Translations under genes and position numbers: made by a program | Assembly (NCBI GenBank): GCA_028564705.1 | Contig: JAPXFQ010002899.1 | Coordinates: forward strand, 186,001 to 250,000 | Origin: Apricaphanius iberus | Lineage: Eukaryota; Chordata; Actinopteri; Cyprinodontiformes; Aphaniidae | DNA: 64,000 nt | Reading direction: 5' to 3' | The notes under the pieces: model-generated | Told to the model about the DNA's origin: nothing | The model's input: the letters and a program-made list of their open reading frames with translations, nothing else | The model's database searches: none | Shown: one piece after another, positions 11,669 through 23,800 of the stretch | Layout of the letters: each line of letters starts with the position of its first letter | Numbering within the stretch: position 1 is the stretch's first letter

Positions 11669-11681
11669 GAGATTTGTTATA
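11669..11681. repeat. target-site duplication, right
   Basis: gagatttgttata, identical to 9622-9634. Confidence 0.8.
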
Positions 11682-12311
11682 GTTTGCTTTACAGACATTC
11701 AGGGCATCTGGAATGAAACCATATAAAATCTGTTACATTTGTGTAAGACTTTAGAACTGGGTGATATGCTCTACTTTCCTATAGACAGATTATTTTTTTA
11801 CCAACACATTGTGTGCACGCCCAGCTTGCAGGCGGAAAGAGCCGCCGGTCCCTTTACCTGTCACATCTTCTTATTGTTTTCTGCATTCAAGTTGCAGTCC
11901 CTGGAGAGCCTGAAATTCTACACAACATTGGATGCCTACAGCTTTGTAACAGATAATCATGTTCAGGACGTACCATTACACATATATGCTGCTACCTATG
12001 GTTGAGTAGTGGATGATCACTCAGATGCTGGGATCCAGCCTCATGACAGAATCTGTTCTTCCCTCACTGGAGGTATGTTGATGTTAATATATTTGAATGC
12101 CTTGTTTGCTTCTGCTCTGTAATGTTGGGCCATGATGATCAAATAGTGTAGACATCTCCATTTCGAACTGGCGGGGTTATATCTGAGGAGTTTCCTCCCG
12201 TAGTCTGGTAGCTGTATGAAACGGTCTGGAAGCTAGCTCTGTGGGCTAGCTCTTAGCTATCTCTGCTTTCTTACGTGTTACTGGTTGTACAAACGGCTGC
12301 CCGATTAAATG

Positions 12312-12551
12312 TTATAGTGGCCTGTCGGGGGTTATACTGGCTGAATGGTTAACTTGGTTGTATGCCTTATTTGTTCTGCTGTGTAAAGTCAAGGCATGTT
12401 GATCAAATAATTGTAGATATCCCCACAATGAACTGGCGGCACTCATATCTGAGAAATAGTTGCGATTTGATGGAATTCTGTAAAACTTGCATGTTTTGTT
12501 GTTTTTATCAAAACGGTTTGTGCAAGCAACAGGACAACAAAACATGATCAC
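12312..12551 (-). pseudogene. THAP-domain fragment of a DNA transposon
   Basis: The reading MIMFCCPVACTNRFDKNN then KTCKFYRIPSNR resembles the start of a THAP zinc finger (C-x4-C, NR, then FYR.P). The rest of the domain is missing and the following residues are not THAP-like, so this is a fragment, probably of a P-element-like or Harbinger-type element. The flanks 11720-12660 contain no other recognisable coding sequence. Confidence 0.4.
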
Positions 12552-12933
12552 GGCTCGAAGCTAATGGAAAGTTAGCGCTTTCTGCATGCCCCGTGGAGTA
12601 GGAAGTGATGTACAGTAGACTGATAATCCCTCTATTGTGAGGATGCGAGGAGTTGAAGTTGAGGCAACAATACTAAATCAAGCTGATGAATATATATTGT
12701 CAATATAAATGGAATTATCATAAAATAATCCAATTAAATATAAGTTATCTTTTGTCTAATTATCCTGTTATTTTGGTGTGACTGAGTTATGAAGTGAAAG
12801 TTTATGATATGTTTCTCCTTCATTAATTTATTGACCATCTCTAAACCCCACTGCTCAGCACTGAACATACAGAACTAATCAAGTCATTTACTTGATGTCG
12901 GAACTTGATAAAAAAAAAAAAAAAAAAAAAAAT

Positions 12934-13692
12934 TGCCTGGTGCTCCAAATGGGGAGCCTAAGTCACAGCCTTCTCCTTCCGGTCCATGGGTCACCTACTG
13001 TGAAAAAAAAAAAAGAATGAGAGTCAATGGAGCAATAAAAGTTATTTTCTGATACAGTTTAAAATGCGCCGTGGATTGAACATATGATGTCCGTGAATTT
13101 TAAAAACTAATTTTGATGCAGAGAAAATGCTGATTTTAAACCGGCGGCAAAAGTTACTTTATGTTTTGTGTGAAAACGTTTAGCAGATTACAACTGCAGA
13201 AGAAGAAGGAGAGCGAGGGTCGTAGCCTCCAGGATGAAGAAAGGAGCATTAAACACGGAGAAAACCTCTATAAATCTGACCATGTGGAAAGTAGCAGCTA
13301 TGCTGCGGGTAAATCAGTCGGTGGTTTGAGAGCCAGCATGGAGGAGAAGCTCTACAACCTCTTGGTGAGTGTTTTACGTGCTATAGCTAGTGCCAGCTCC
13401 CGTTAGCCAAATTACGTCATATATGCGACTTCCGACTTGTAGGCATCTTAAATGTGAATTTTTATAGTCAAATAAATCCCAAATCACTTGACAAACACAG
13501 TCGAAATGTACATAATTAGTTATCATTGAATCTGAGGTACAACATATGTGTGATTCAGGACGTAAGACATAGCAAACCAGAAAATAACTTTTATCGCTCC
13601 ATTGACTTCCATTAATAATTTTTTCGGTTTGGGGACCTACGGGCCGACTGGAAGGGGAGGAGACTTAGGCTCCCCATACTCAGTCCAGGCCT
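12934..13692. mobile_element. non-autonomous DNA transposon with ~110-bp terminal inverted repeats
   Basis: Left end: TGCCTGG, GGGGAGCCTAAGTC, TCCTTCCGGTCC, then GTCAATGGAGCAATAAAAG. The right end reversed gives GGCCTGG, GGGGAGCCTAAGTC, CCTTCCAGTCGG, then GTCAATGGAGCGATAAAAG. The inverted arms are about 110 bp. A poly(A) run (12911-12932) abuts the left end. Inside, 13161-13406 (+) can be read as a short ORF reaching a GTGAGT donor (see its own entry). Confidence 0.65.
13161..13406 (+). pseudogene. small ORF inside the inverted-repeat element
   Basis: The frame contains LQKKKESEGRSLQDEERS and later SMEEKLYNLL followed at once by GTGAGT, a good splice donor. It looks like the preserved first coding exon of a longer transposon gene (MEEKLYNLL could be the start of a MADF/Myb-like protein). 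No further exon is present. Family unknown. Confidence 0.35.
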
Positions 13693-13699
13693 GCTCTTG

Positions 13700-15000
13700 G
13701 TCTCCATATGTGCAGTGATGAAGAGTAAGATGAAGAGCAGCTTTCAAATAAAGCTATACAGAATTTAGTTAATATAAATAATGCTTTATTTTTGGTTTCT
13801 TTTCTTTACTTTGTAACAATTTCCTATAAGGCAGTACACTATTTTAGATGTTCTACTTGAACAGAAAACTGCATTTGTGATGTTGTGAAACAATAAACAA
13901 AACACATTTGTTGATTTTTGTTGTTGTTATTTTTTTCCCCTAACTGTCACGGGTCTTGGCCTATTTTGGAGAACAGTCCTTTCTTTAGGGAAGATAATCC
14001 CCTGCATGGTGGAAAGAAAATTAACTATGCTTGCCAACATTGGCGAAGCTGACAAACTCCTTGCTCTGCATTCCAGCTGAATCCACCCCATCCGAGCAAT
14101 TGTTTTCAGCAGCAGGTAATATTATGTCAAAGAGGGCAAGCCTAAGCCCTGAGCCTGTAACCACATGCTCCTTAGATAGCTTGTAGCCTACTTACAGTCC
14201 CCATACAGTCTCTCCTGAGGACAGAGTTCCAAGTTCTTGTTCACAGTGGTACGACTTGTGTGCCAAGTTCCTGTCACACATGTTGGTTCTGAATATAAAG
14301 TTGCACAATCCAAGGCAGTATTAAAGGCACAAGTTAATGTGCTTTTTTCTTACTAAGAATGATAACATTTATATTTTTTATGTATATATTTTTGATTCTA
14401 AGTCTTACTTCTTACTTACTTTCTTCTTCATCAGGTGGCTCAAGCAGCAGTAAGCAGGCTACTTTATGCAGCTGCTGCCTCTCTGTTGGACTGAGGTTTT
14501 GCAACTTACTTCCGAGAGCCCCAACCCACCCCCACTCACAAACACTTTTAAATATAAAATTGAGATTCAGTGTCCATAAAAATGCTGCCTAATTTATCCA
14601 GTAGACTGGGATGGGTTTTTTTCATCCAATACATGACATTAGAATATATTTTTACCTTGTGAAAAACAATAAAATATAACATTTCCAAGGAATTTTAACA
14701 GTAGTACACGTACAAGAAAAATTTAAACTGAAATGTTGTTGTTTAGACATTTTATTGGAAGACATGACCCAGATTTCTATTTTTGGTTTAACATTTACGT
14801 GTACGAAAATGAAGTACATACAGAGAAAATAGAGTTTAGCCTAAAACACACAACCTTGCCAAGTTTTTTGCCAATTGTATAAACACAGCAAGTTATGCAA
14901 GAAAAACCCACCAAAAAAGTGGTCCAGACAATAAAACAGAGTTAAGAAAGAAATCCCCCAAAATAATAAATGAGAAATTAAAACGAAAACAATCCAAAGT
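13700..15000. other. intergenic, no gene seen
   Basis: AT-rich. No coding or structured repeat was supported beyond short A/T runs; it may include the 3'UTR and poly(A) site of the apol-like gene on the minus strand. Confidence 0.4.
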
Positions 15001-15267
15001 CTTTCAGGTAGCATGTCTGGAAATACATGTTCAGATTATTTAAATCACTCTCATGTTTACAGCAAATTAACAAATCAAATTAATAAAAAAACCTATTACA
15101 GACACAAGAGAACACACCTAAATGAATAATGAAGACTTCTTAGGCACACATTGAATCATATTAGAATTAATATTTAACTGATTGATTGTATGTATTTCTT
15201 TCATTCCACTTGGTAAGTATAGCAGAACAAAAGCTTTTATCATATATCAGACAAATCTTCATTGTGT

Positions 15268-18221
15268 TTAACCATTTAGAGCTAGGTCTTCTTTCTCCCC
15301 TGGATAAAATGGCATATTTAGCAGTTGTTTGTTTTCTTCTTTGGTCAGTTTGCTTTGACACAAAGAGCTGCAGATCTTATCCCAGGACTCAATCTGTGAA
15401 CGGAATAATGCATTTCTGGCTCTGAGGAACGTTGAGACTTTAGTCTCAGAGCCTTTGGCCAGACTTATGCTGTCTTTTGCGATAAAGAAGATATCCATGC
15501 CAAGGAAGATAGCATTAAGTGCAATAAAACCAGCTCTGGCCCCCTTGGTGAGAGCAAGAGGCCCTTTAAGTGCTGCCTGACCAACATCAGGAACATCTGC
15601 AGCCAACCTGGGCGCATTACGTAAAGCTTTTCCCTCTTGTAGTACAGCTTTACCTGCACCTGCAACAACATCTTTCACTTTTAAAGCTGAAACAGCATCC
15701 ACAATGGCATCTGCCCCCTTTCCTATTGCACCTACTTTAGAAAGACACTTGCCAACTCCCACCACCACATCTATCTTACTTGGCTCCAGATTGCATGTCC
15801 GTTGTTCAATCACCTTATTGAGAGAATCCTGGATTATATGGAAATCCTCCATGAATATTTTTAAGACTTCATTTGCCTTTTTCTGATTAGTAGAATTAAC
15901 TCCAATCCCTGTTAAGGTTGTTACCACACTGTTGGCTCCACTTGCCACCCCCATTGACACACCGGCAATTGTCAACCCTAAAGACACCCCCGCTGTAACT
16001 GGAATCAATGCCAAACCAACAATGGAAAGAACACCTCCAACTGCTCCCACTGAGCTGCCTGCCACACTGGAGATCTTTGCTCCTTTGTTCATGTTGTCTA
16101 ACTGAACAGCACACTGCTCCAAATCATCAAGAAATGTCAGCATTGTGGGCGATCGATCATTAAACTTAGTGATGAAATCAGCTGTAGAGACTTTCTGGAA
16201 AAGGAACACCATTCGAAAGTGCTCGTCCATCCTGTTGAAGAAATTTTAATGTGAAATTAGAGATACAATAAAATCGCATACAATATAGTTTGTAATTATA
16301 ATTCATATTTTTTGCAGTGAAAACTATGGGGGGCATAAACTCCCCGGGCCCAAGCTGAGATCCTGCTATCTTCCTCAACAGAGAAAGGTAACAATGTGCC
16401 ATCTGGCGTTCAGTCTGCCAGAAATTTATCAGTAGAAGAATGAGAAGAAAAAGATTGAATAAAAATCACAGATTAAACATTTGGGACTTCAACAGCCAGT
16501 GGATGGTAACATTGTTCAAAGACTTTGAAAGGTTATTATAGCTTTATAGGGGAATATTTGAAGGATTATACAGTTATAGAAAGGTTTGCCCAAAGAGAAG
16601 ATCTGCATTTTTTTTTTAAATAACATCACTGGTGAGTGATTCTTTTTTTTATTTCATGTAGGTTATAAAAAAGGTTTGGTTCTTTAATTACATTGACATA
16701 AAATTGTGTTTGTAGTGTGTAGATGTGTGCTCTTTTATGAGGCTGATTTAACATTGAATCAATATTAAATTAATCACATAAAATAGCAATCAATATCATT
16801 GATCAAAGTCAGATTGTATGCATCACCGAATAATTAGTTGCTGGTATTATGCGCTGAGTTGCTGTGCCCCACCTAACTTATCATGCCAGAGAAGCCAATG
16901 TCCAACTCCATCAGCCTGTGAATGGGTTAATGACTGAATGTAGTATAAAGCGCTTTGTGATCCTCTGGCTGAAAAAGGATTGTAGAAATTGACGCCATTC
17001 CCATATATGTTTCTTTGCTTTCAAGGCCTTTCTGTTCACAACTCATGAAATGTACAGATGCTGTTCACCTAATGGAATAAAAATTCTGATTAAAGTACTG
17101 GAGTTGAGGGCTCATAGCTTGGCAAGACAGATATTAACAGCAATGGTTGGAGATCTTCTTGCATATGGCAGGACTTCCAGCTGCTCCCATCAGGGTGTAC
17201 ATACATTCTGCCAAGATGCAGAACAAACCAATATAGGAACTCTTATTCCTGCCGCTGCTGCTTTGTTAAATAGTGTATGATGTGAATTATTTGTTTTTAT
17301 GTTTTATTCTGATGGCTGCACATAAAAATTGCCCCGTGGAAATAAAGACTCATTGATTGATTGATAGAAGATTCCAATTTAGTTATAACTTGTTTCAGCA
17401 GAAAATGAAACATAAAAATATTGCATGAAATATGTATAATAGTATTGCATCAAATATGAAAAGTTTACCTGATCTTGTCAAGTTGCTTAATGTGGTCTGT
17501 CATCTTTTGCATGTCATTTTTACATAGATCATCAGGATTCACAGCAATTTCCTCAACCATTTCCAAGGAGATCTCAAAATTGAAGCTGTGAAAGAAAAAA
17601 GTTAAACATCAGGTTTTACAACAACACAATTTATTCACTTTCTTAATTATTACAAATGAAATTTTACCTTTTGCTGCAAATTACACATATCTCATTGGTG
17701 GTGTCTACATAATTTTGCAGTTGGCTCATAATCACCTCCACATTGTGAAGTTTAGGAAGGAAAAGGGTATTTGCATCTCTTTTGAATTCCAGGAGCAGAG
17801 GGCAGATCAGTTGGGCATTTCTGAGCACAGCTTGAACATCATCGAAGGTAATCTTTGCAGGTAGGATTAAAATCTGGTTTTCAGTAAACACATGTAGTGA
17901 AGTGACCGCCAGTTTCTCCATTGCATCCAAGAAGGTGTTGAGTTTCTCCAGACCTTCCAGTGTTTCTTTCAACACTTCAGTCAGCTCTTTTTCTAGCTCT
18001 GCAAGTTTGCTCTCTATGTTCATCTGGAATTTGCGCTTAATAGATTTAGAAAATCTTTTCCATTTGCCTTCTGACTCATCCTCACCTGTGCTCTCTGACT
18101 TGGCAAAAGTGGGGTCAATTTCATCAGCCTTTTGTTTAATGCCCAACATTTTCTTAATCTTTTTCTCTCCGCAGTCCTTCCATTCAGAGAACATCTCATA
18201 GAAATCTTCCACTGTTTCCAT
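15268..18221 (-). CDS. apolipoprotein L-like protein
   Basis: Three exons on the minus strand: 18221-17668, 17585-17469 and 16231-15268 (stop at 15268-15270), with matching phases (AG|C, then AG|G). The joined frame gives about 544 residues from ATG 18221 (METVEDFYEMF). The N-terminal half is charged and helical (KAELEKELTEVL-like text), the middle exon reads FNFEISLEMVEEIAV, and the last exon holds the signature of the ApoL family: a Gly/Ala-rich hydrophobic hairpin (SVAGSSVGAVGGVLSIVGLA, then IPVTAGVSLGLTIAGVSMGV) followed by FNDxx-like and KEENKQLLN text. ApoL proteins bind lipid and have a colicin-like channel fold. The true 5' end is uncertain: the frame is open upstream of 18221, an acceptor (ACAG) lies just inside at about 18211, and more exons may exist. 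Nearby eif3d fits the human APOL/EIF3D neighbourhood. Confidence 0.8.
16860..17010 (+). repeat. fish interspersed repeat (SINE/MITE-like)
   Basis: 'gtgaatgggttaatgactga', 'tataaagcgctttgtgatcc' and 'ttgtagaaattgacgccatt' are a widely seen teleost repeat. It lies in the apol-like gene's second intron. Confidence 0.4.
17040..17372 (+). mobile_element. LINE 3' tail (truncated)
   Basis: A short frame ends with TNIGTLIPAAAALLNSV, stop (17278-17280), similar to the common non-LTR retrotransposon ending (F..S.IP.A..LLN). It is followed by a 3'UTR ending in AAATAAAGACTC and (ATTG)n at 17350-17366. It is heavily 5'-truncated. Clade not certain. Confidence 0.5.
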
Positions 18222-18629
18222 GTAGGTAAGAGCGAGGGAGTAGATTTGATTTTGAGATTGGTGGGGACACAAAAGTGCTCAAATGCAGCACTCTTGAAAG
18301 TTGAAGTTTTTTGTGTTAGCAATCATAATTTCACATTATGCAGATGTTATAGGTTAAAGTAACTAATGAAAGACAAAAAGGCAAATTCGAAAAGCTCTAA
18401 TCTTTACTCTTTAGTGCAGGGCTGTAGTGAAACTGTGCATCATGTCAATTAGCTGTTGAGCTGGAATGTTATTTGTGTCAGGTTGGTTGGGCTTGTCCAG
18501 AATATCTCCTGATTACAGCCACTCTCCCTGCTGCTCTCTCCAGGTGGTTTGGATTCCTTAGGAATCAACCACAATATAAATTTGAAAACCATAAAGCAAC
18601 TACTGTAAAGAAATACACACTAGTAATAC

Positions 18630-18845
18630 ATGAAGAGGCCTCTTAGATTTAAGGCACTGATTTTAAAGCTAAATGGTGGTATTTTTATTCGGATCATCAT
18701 CTTACTAATATTTTCTAACTGCTGTTATATTATGTGTGTGAAGGCTTGTTTTATTCTAATTTTTAAACTGTTTTTATCATGTAAAGCAGTTTGTTTTTCT
18801 GTTTGCATGAAAAGCTCTTTTTAAATAGATTTGATTTGATCTGTC
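18630..18845 (+). repeat. LINE-like 3' end
   Basis: The text 'atcatgtaaagcagtttg', then 'aaaagctctttttaaatag' and 'atttgatttgatc' resembles fish L2-type 3' tails. No coding part. Confidence 0.3.
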
Positions 18846-18893
18846 GCAGTGCTAAATCTCATGACTAAAACATCCAGCATTATTTAACCTCAC

Positions 18894-19065
18894 CTGTGAA
18901 ATTGCAGCCTCTTTTTCAGCTTCTCCTTCTCTTTAACTTCCTCCAGCTTCTCTAATTTCATCTAGTCCAGGTTCTCCTTTTCTACCTCCTCAAGCCTTTC
19001 TCTCCTCATCTGCTTCTCGTGCTCTACCTCCTCTGGTCTCTCCTTCTCCATCTCCTCCAGCCTCT
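18894..19065 (-). pseudogene. coiled-coil exon-like sequence upstream of apol-like gene, with a stop
   Basis: Between an AACAG acceptor (19066-19070) and a CACAG|GTGAGG donor (18894/18893), one frame reads RLEEMEKERPEEVEHEKQMR, RERLEEVEKENLD, stop, MKLEKLEEVKEKEKLKKRLQ, FHR. It is strongly Glu/Lys-rich and coiled-coil-like. The in-frame TAG and a phase that does not fit the next exon (18221/18211) argue that it is decayed or belongs to a non-coding transcript. Confidence 0.35.
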
Positions 19066-19479
19066 CTGTTGTCTATCACCTTACAAAAATATGTTGATGC
19101 ATGACAGATTAGGGATAGAATGATCATAGAGTTTGATGGTAAAGTTATTACCTGAGCAAAAAAGGCCTTTACTTTCACACTAATTATGTGTAATTTACTC
19201 CCCTCAAAATATGGATACATAAAATCACATGATCATCTAGAATATGAGGTTTTATTCTATTTACACCATACATTTCAATTATGTTTTTAAACAGCTGCTC
19301 TTTTCTATAAAAATACATGAAAATAAGAAAAAAAAGAGAATAAGAATAGAAAATAATTTTTAAAAAGTCTATCTCTTTGGCGTATTTTTATTTTTTCATT
19401 TAATTTCAATTTTAAGTAACTTACACATTGACTCCTAAAGAAGTCTCTTATATTGAGTTTTCTTTTCTTTCACATCCTT

Positions 19480-19850
19480 TAAATCCTAAACAGCACACAT
19501 GCGCGCTGGGTTTAAGAGGAGATGGAATGACAACGGGGACGGCCAATCACATGTAAGTTAGCCAGAACCCGGCCGCCAGGAGTCAGGAAGCAATATTTAG
19601 GTTGAGGCGGGATTTTTAGCAGAGACCGACATTTAACCCTTTGTGTGCCATGATCATTGACTAAATAGTGGTTGGATATGTGGTAGCGACGCCGTTGATT
19701 GGTGGGGACAATTCACTAATCGCTGGATATTGGTGGGGACATGTCCCCTCCGTCCATGCTAATTCTACGCCCTTGGGTAAGAGTATCAGTGACGTACTGA
19801 CACAAGGCCCTCTGTAGTTTCCACCTGTAGGACAGAAGATGTTACTCAGC
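19480..19850. other. CG-richer intergenic patch
   Basis: Contains ggccaatcac (CCAAT box) near 19540 and repeated 'ttggtggggacaa', 'ttggtggggacatgtcccc'. It could be a promoter of an upstream apol exon or a DNA-transposon scrap; the sequence does not decide. Confidence 0.25.
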
Positions 19851-20982
19851 TTCAGCAAACAAAAACAAAGATATACATCTCAAATGAAAGCTATAACACA
19901 GATTAACAGTGTATCCAACAGAATATTGAAATGATTAGCTTGTTTGCTATTTAGAGTAGGTTGAAATCTATTAGCTGCATTGCTGGCTTTTAATGGAGCT
20001 CATATAGCCAATTTAATACTCTTTTGACAAAGTATATAATGAAACTTACTTACTGGTATATTTTTCAATAAAATCTTTTTTTCAATTCACTTTTATTTAT
20101 ATAGCACCAATTCACAACAAATGTCATCTCAAAGCACTTTACAACAAGTCATTTCAATACTATTATACAAACATTCCAATCAGTTAAGTTTTCTATGTAA
20201 GGAATCCCAGCAGATTGCGATGAGTCATCGAAGTGAGGTTGTGCCCGGATCATGCAGACTCCAACCACAGCAATTCCTCAGCAATCCCTCATACTGAGCA
20301 AGCATGTAGCGACAGTGGAGAGGAAAAACTTCCCTTTAACAGGAAGTAACCTCTGTCAGAACCTGGCTCAGAACAAGCGGTCATCTGCCACGACCGTCTG
20401 GGGGTCTGAGAAGACAGAGAAGAGACAGCATGGAGGATGCTCTGTGACTTTGAGCATCATCTGGACCAATGTTCCCCATCCAGCAGGGGGCGTTGTAGCT
20501 GAGCAGGAAAACCAGACCATGTGGAGCTTCTATGGGGAGAAAAATACTGAGAGAAAACTGGGTTAACAATCGCAATAACAGCAGAAAAAATATATATTGT
20601 GAGTGGTAAAAGAAAAAAAGTAGAAGAGAGAAGAAAAGTGGTCAGTCTGTCCTCCAACAGTCTATAGCAGCATAACTACAAAAATAGCTCAGGATAACCT
20701 AAGCCACTAACTATAAGCTTTATCAAAAAGGAAGGTTTTAAGCCTAGTCTTAAAAACAGACAGAGTTTCTGCCTCATGGACTAAAACTGTGAGCTAGTTC
20801 CACAGGAGAGGCACCTGATAACTAAAAGATCTGTTCCCATTCTACTTTTAGAAATCCTAGGAACTACCAGTAGATCTGTATTCTGAGAATGAAGAGCTCT
20901 GTTAGGAACATATGGAACAATCAGATCTCTGATATATGATGGAGCTTGATTATTAAGAGCTTTATAAGTAAGGAGGAGGATC

Positions 20983-22247
20983 TTAAACTCTATTTTGGGA
21001 AATGTGATCTCTCTTTTTAATATTCATCAGAACTCTTGCTGCCGCATTTTTGATCAATTGAGGGCTTTTAATTGCATTCTGCGGACTTCCTGATAATAAG
21101 GAATTACAGTAGTCAAGCCTTGAAGTAACAAATGCATGGACTAGTTTCTCTGCATTACTACTAGACAGAATGTTTCTGATTTTAGCAATATTCCAGAGGT
21201 GAAAGAAGGAAAGATTAGAAACATGTTTAATATGGGATTTAAATGTCTTGTCTTGGTCAAAAATTACACCAAGGTTCTTTACAGTATTACCAGAGGCCAA
21301 ATTAATGCCATCCAGATGAAGTGATTGAGGGACAGTTTCCTTTTTAAAGGTTCTGGTCCAAAGACAACAACTTCTGTCTTGTCTGAATTTAAAAGCAGAA
21401 AACTCAGAGTCATCCTGTTTTTTTTGTCTTCCACATATGCCTGTAATCTACCTAACTGATTGGTTTCATCAGTTTTTATGGATAAATATAATTGTATATC
21501 ATCAGCATAACTGTGGAAATTCATTCCATGTTGTCTAATTATTTTACCAATTGGAAGCATATATATAGTAAAGAGATTTGGTCCAAGCACAGAACCCTGT
21601 GGTACTCCACAAGTAACCCTTGAGTGTGTAGAAGATTCATCATTGACATGAACAAAGTGGAATCTGTCAGACAGATATGATTTAAACCAACCTAGTGCTG
21701 TTCCTTTGATCCCTACAACGTGTTCAAGCCTTTCTAAGAGAATATTATGATCGACTGTGTCAAAAGCAGCAATGAGATCCAACAAGACCAGAACAATCAC
21801 AAATTCATTATCTGAGGCCATTAGAATATCACTAGTAACTTTTACCAGTGCTGTTTCAGTGCTATGATGAGCTCTAAAACCTGACTGAAATTCCTCTAAC
21901 AGCTTCTTGCTGTTTACATGCTCACATACTTGATTAGCAACTATTTTCTCAATAATTTTGGATAGGAAAGGAAGGTTAGATATAGGTCTGTAGTTAGCCA
22001 AGTCATCTTGAAAAATGGAGGGTTTCTTAAGTAAAGTTTTAATTACAGCAATCTTAAATTGATGAGGCACATATCCATTTATTAAAGATACATTCATCAT
22101 GTCTATAATAGGGCCAGAAACCAGAGGGAACACTTCCTTAAATAATTTGGTTGGTATTGGATCTAACATACAAGTTGAGGGTTTAGATGAAGCTAATATT
22201 TGTGATAATTCTGAAAGTTCAACAGAATCAAAACGGTACATAGACAT
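20983..22247 (-). pseudogene. LINE reverse transcriptase domain (frameshifted)
   Basis: Motifs in order: NYRPISNLPFLSKIIEKI, FDTVDHNILLERLE (motif A, first catalytic Asp), RVTCGVPQGSVLGPNLF (motif B), SYADDIQLYLS (catalytic YADD), DKTEVVVFG. The frame then shifts near 21290 and continues as KNLGVIFDQDKTFKSHIK, RLDYCNSLLSG and KNAAARVL, the usual C-terminal blocks of L2 ORF2. Confidence 0.88.
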
Positions 22248-22537
22248 GTTTCTACAGTTCTCTCTGATACTGCCTCATTTACTGAACGAGAGTTAATCAT
22301 GTTTGGGAGAATGCCAATGATTTAATTTTTAATATAATTCATTTTATTTATAAAGAATCCTATAAAGTCATCACTACTGAGAGAAGGGGGAATAGTTGGC
22401 TCAACAGAGCTATGACTCGGTAAGTTTGGCAACTGTACTAAAAAGAAAGAACCTTCTTTTTTAAGGGGGCTACACTGTCTAGCACCAAACGCGGTGCGGA
22501 AGTAATACTTTGAACCAGAGCATCAATTTCTGAAGGG

Positions 22538-23374
22538 TTAGTCTGAAGTGTGTTGAGCAGGATGTCTGGGTCCCTTCAATTTCTGAGTAAAGCCAATTGA
22601 GTGTAAGATAATATTAAATGCTGAAGTTAGGCTATCACTTTCAATGTCCATGTGAATATTGAAATCCCCTATTATAATTACCTGATCAGTGTTTAAAACT
22701 AAATCAGATAAAAAATCTGAGATCTGGTCCAAGAGTAGAGAGTAAGGGCCTGGTGGACGATTCAAGACCACAAACAAAAGTGGTTTTAATGTTTTACAGT
22801 TTGGATGAGGAAAACTAAGGATTAGATGTTCAAAAGAGCTGTAGTTAATAATTGGTCTAGGGCAAATTTGCAAATCTGAATGAAAGATGGTTGCAACTCC
22901 TCCTCGCCCAGTACTTCTAGGAATGTGAAAAAGTTGATAAGTGGAAGGAATTGACTCATTTATAATTACAAAATCCTCCTGCTGCAACCAGGTTTCTGAT
23001 AGGCAAAATAGATCAATTTTATTATCACATATCAAGTAATTTACTAATAAAGTCTTTGAGGAGCGGGATCTTATGTTTAGTAAACATCTTATTGCCCTAT
23101 TTCCTTGTTTGGTCCGAGTCGTATTTATTTTAATGAGATTTCCATAGTTTGCGTTTGTCAGGTTAACTTTTAGTCTATTTGATTTTGGCCGTGGGCAAGA
23201 CACTGTCTCAATGGGGTATTGAGTGGGTAACAGTACAGAATCTGCAGAGAGGTGGGTTAAACTACAACTCTGCTTCCTGGTCTGGACTGGTTTGTCAGTG
23301 TTTTGAAGGACCAATAAATTTATCCAGATTCCTAGAAAGAAGAGCTGCTCCATCCCAAGTGGGATGGATGCCAT
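22538..23374 (-). pseudogene. LINE apurinic-type endonuclease domain
   Basis: Contains KIDLFCLSETWLQQEDFV (the ETW motif), GRGGVATIFHSDL, and VIIIGDFNIHMD (GDFN motif), all typical of the AP-endonuclease of L2-type ORF2. The frame is lost after about HTSD (22538), before the end of the domain. Confidence 0.8.
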
Positions 23375-23800
23375 CTCTCCGAATCAGACCAGGTTTTCCC
23401 CCAAAAGTTGTCCAATTATCAATGTAGCCCACGTTGTTTGCTGGACACCACTCAGACAACCATCGATGGAATGACAGCATGCGGCTAAACATGTCGTCAC
23501 CGGTCCGATCGGGCAGGGGTCCAGAAAAGATTACACAGCCCGTCTTCTTTTTAGCAAATTTACACACCAAAGCAACACTAATTTTAGAGACCTCCGATTG
23601 GCGTAACCGGGTGTCATTACTGCCAGCGTGAATAACAATCTTACCGTATTTATGCTTATCCTTAGCCAGCAGTTTCAGGTGGAATTTTATGTCGCCTGTT
23701 CTGGCCCCTGTAAAACATTTGACTATGTTCAATGGTGTCTCTAAAGCCACGTTTTGGACTATGGAGCTGCCAATTACCAGAGTTTGTTTCTCAGTGGGTG
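23295..23800 (-). pseudogene. LINE ORF1 with SGNH/GDSL esterase-like domain
   Basis: The frame shows [16 protein letters not shown] (block I position, GSS rather than GDS), [17 protein letters not shown] (block III, GSND) and [20 protein letters not shown] (block V, DGIH). These are the esterase blocks found in ORF1 of CR1/L2-type LINEs. Part of ORF1 upstream is not readable as a single frame. Confidence 0.7.

Noticed and set aside
18222..18272. start of the apol-like frame at 18272 (MCPHQSQ...)
   Set aside because: The first codon is TTG; the first ATG is at 18221, and an acceptor lies just inside.
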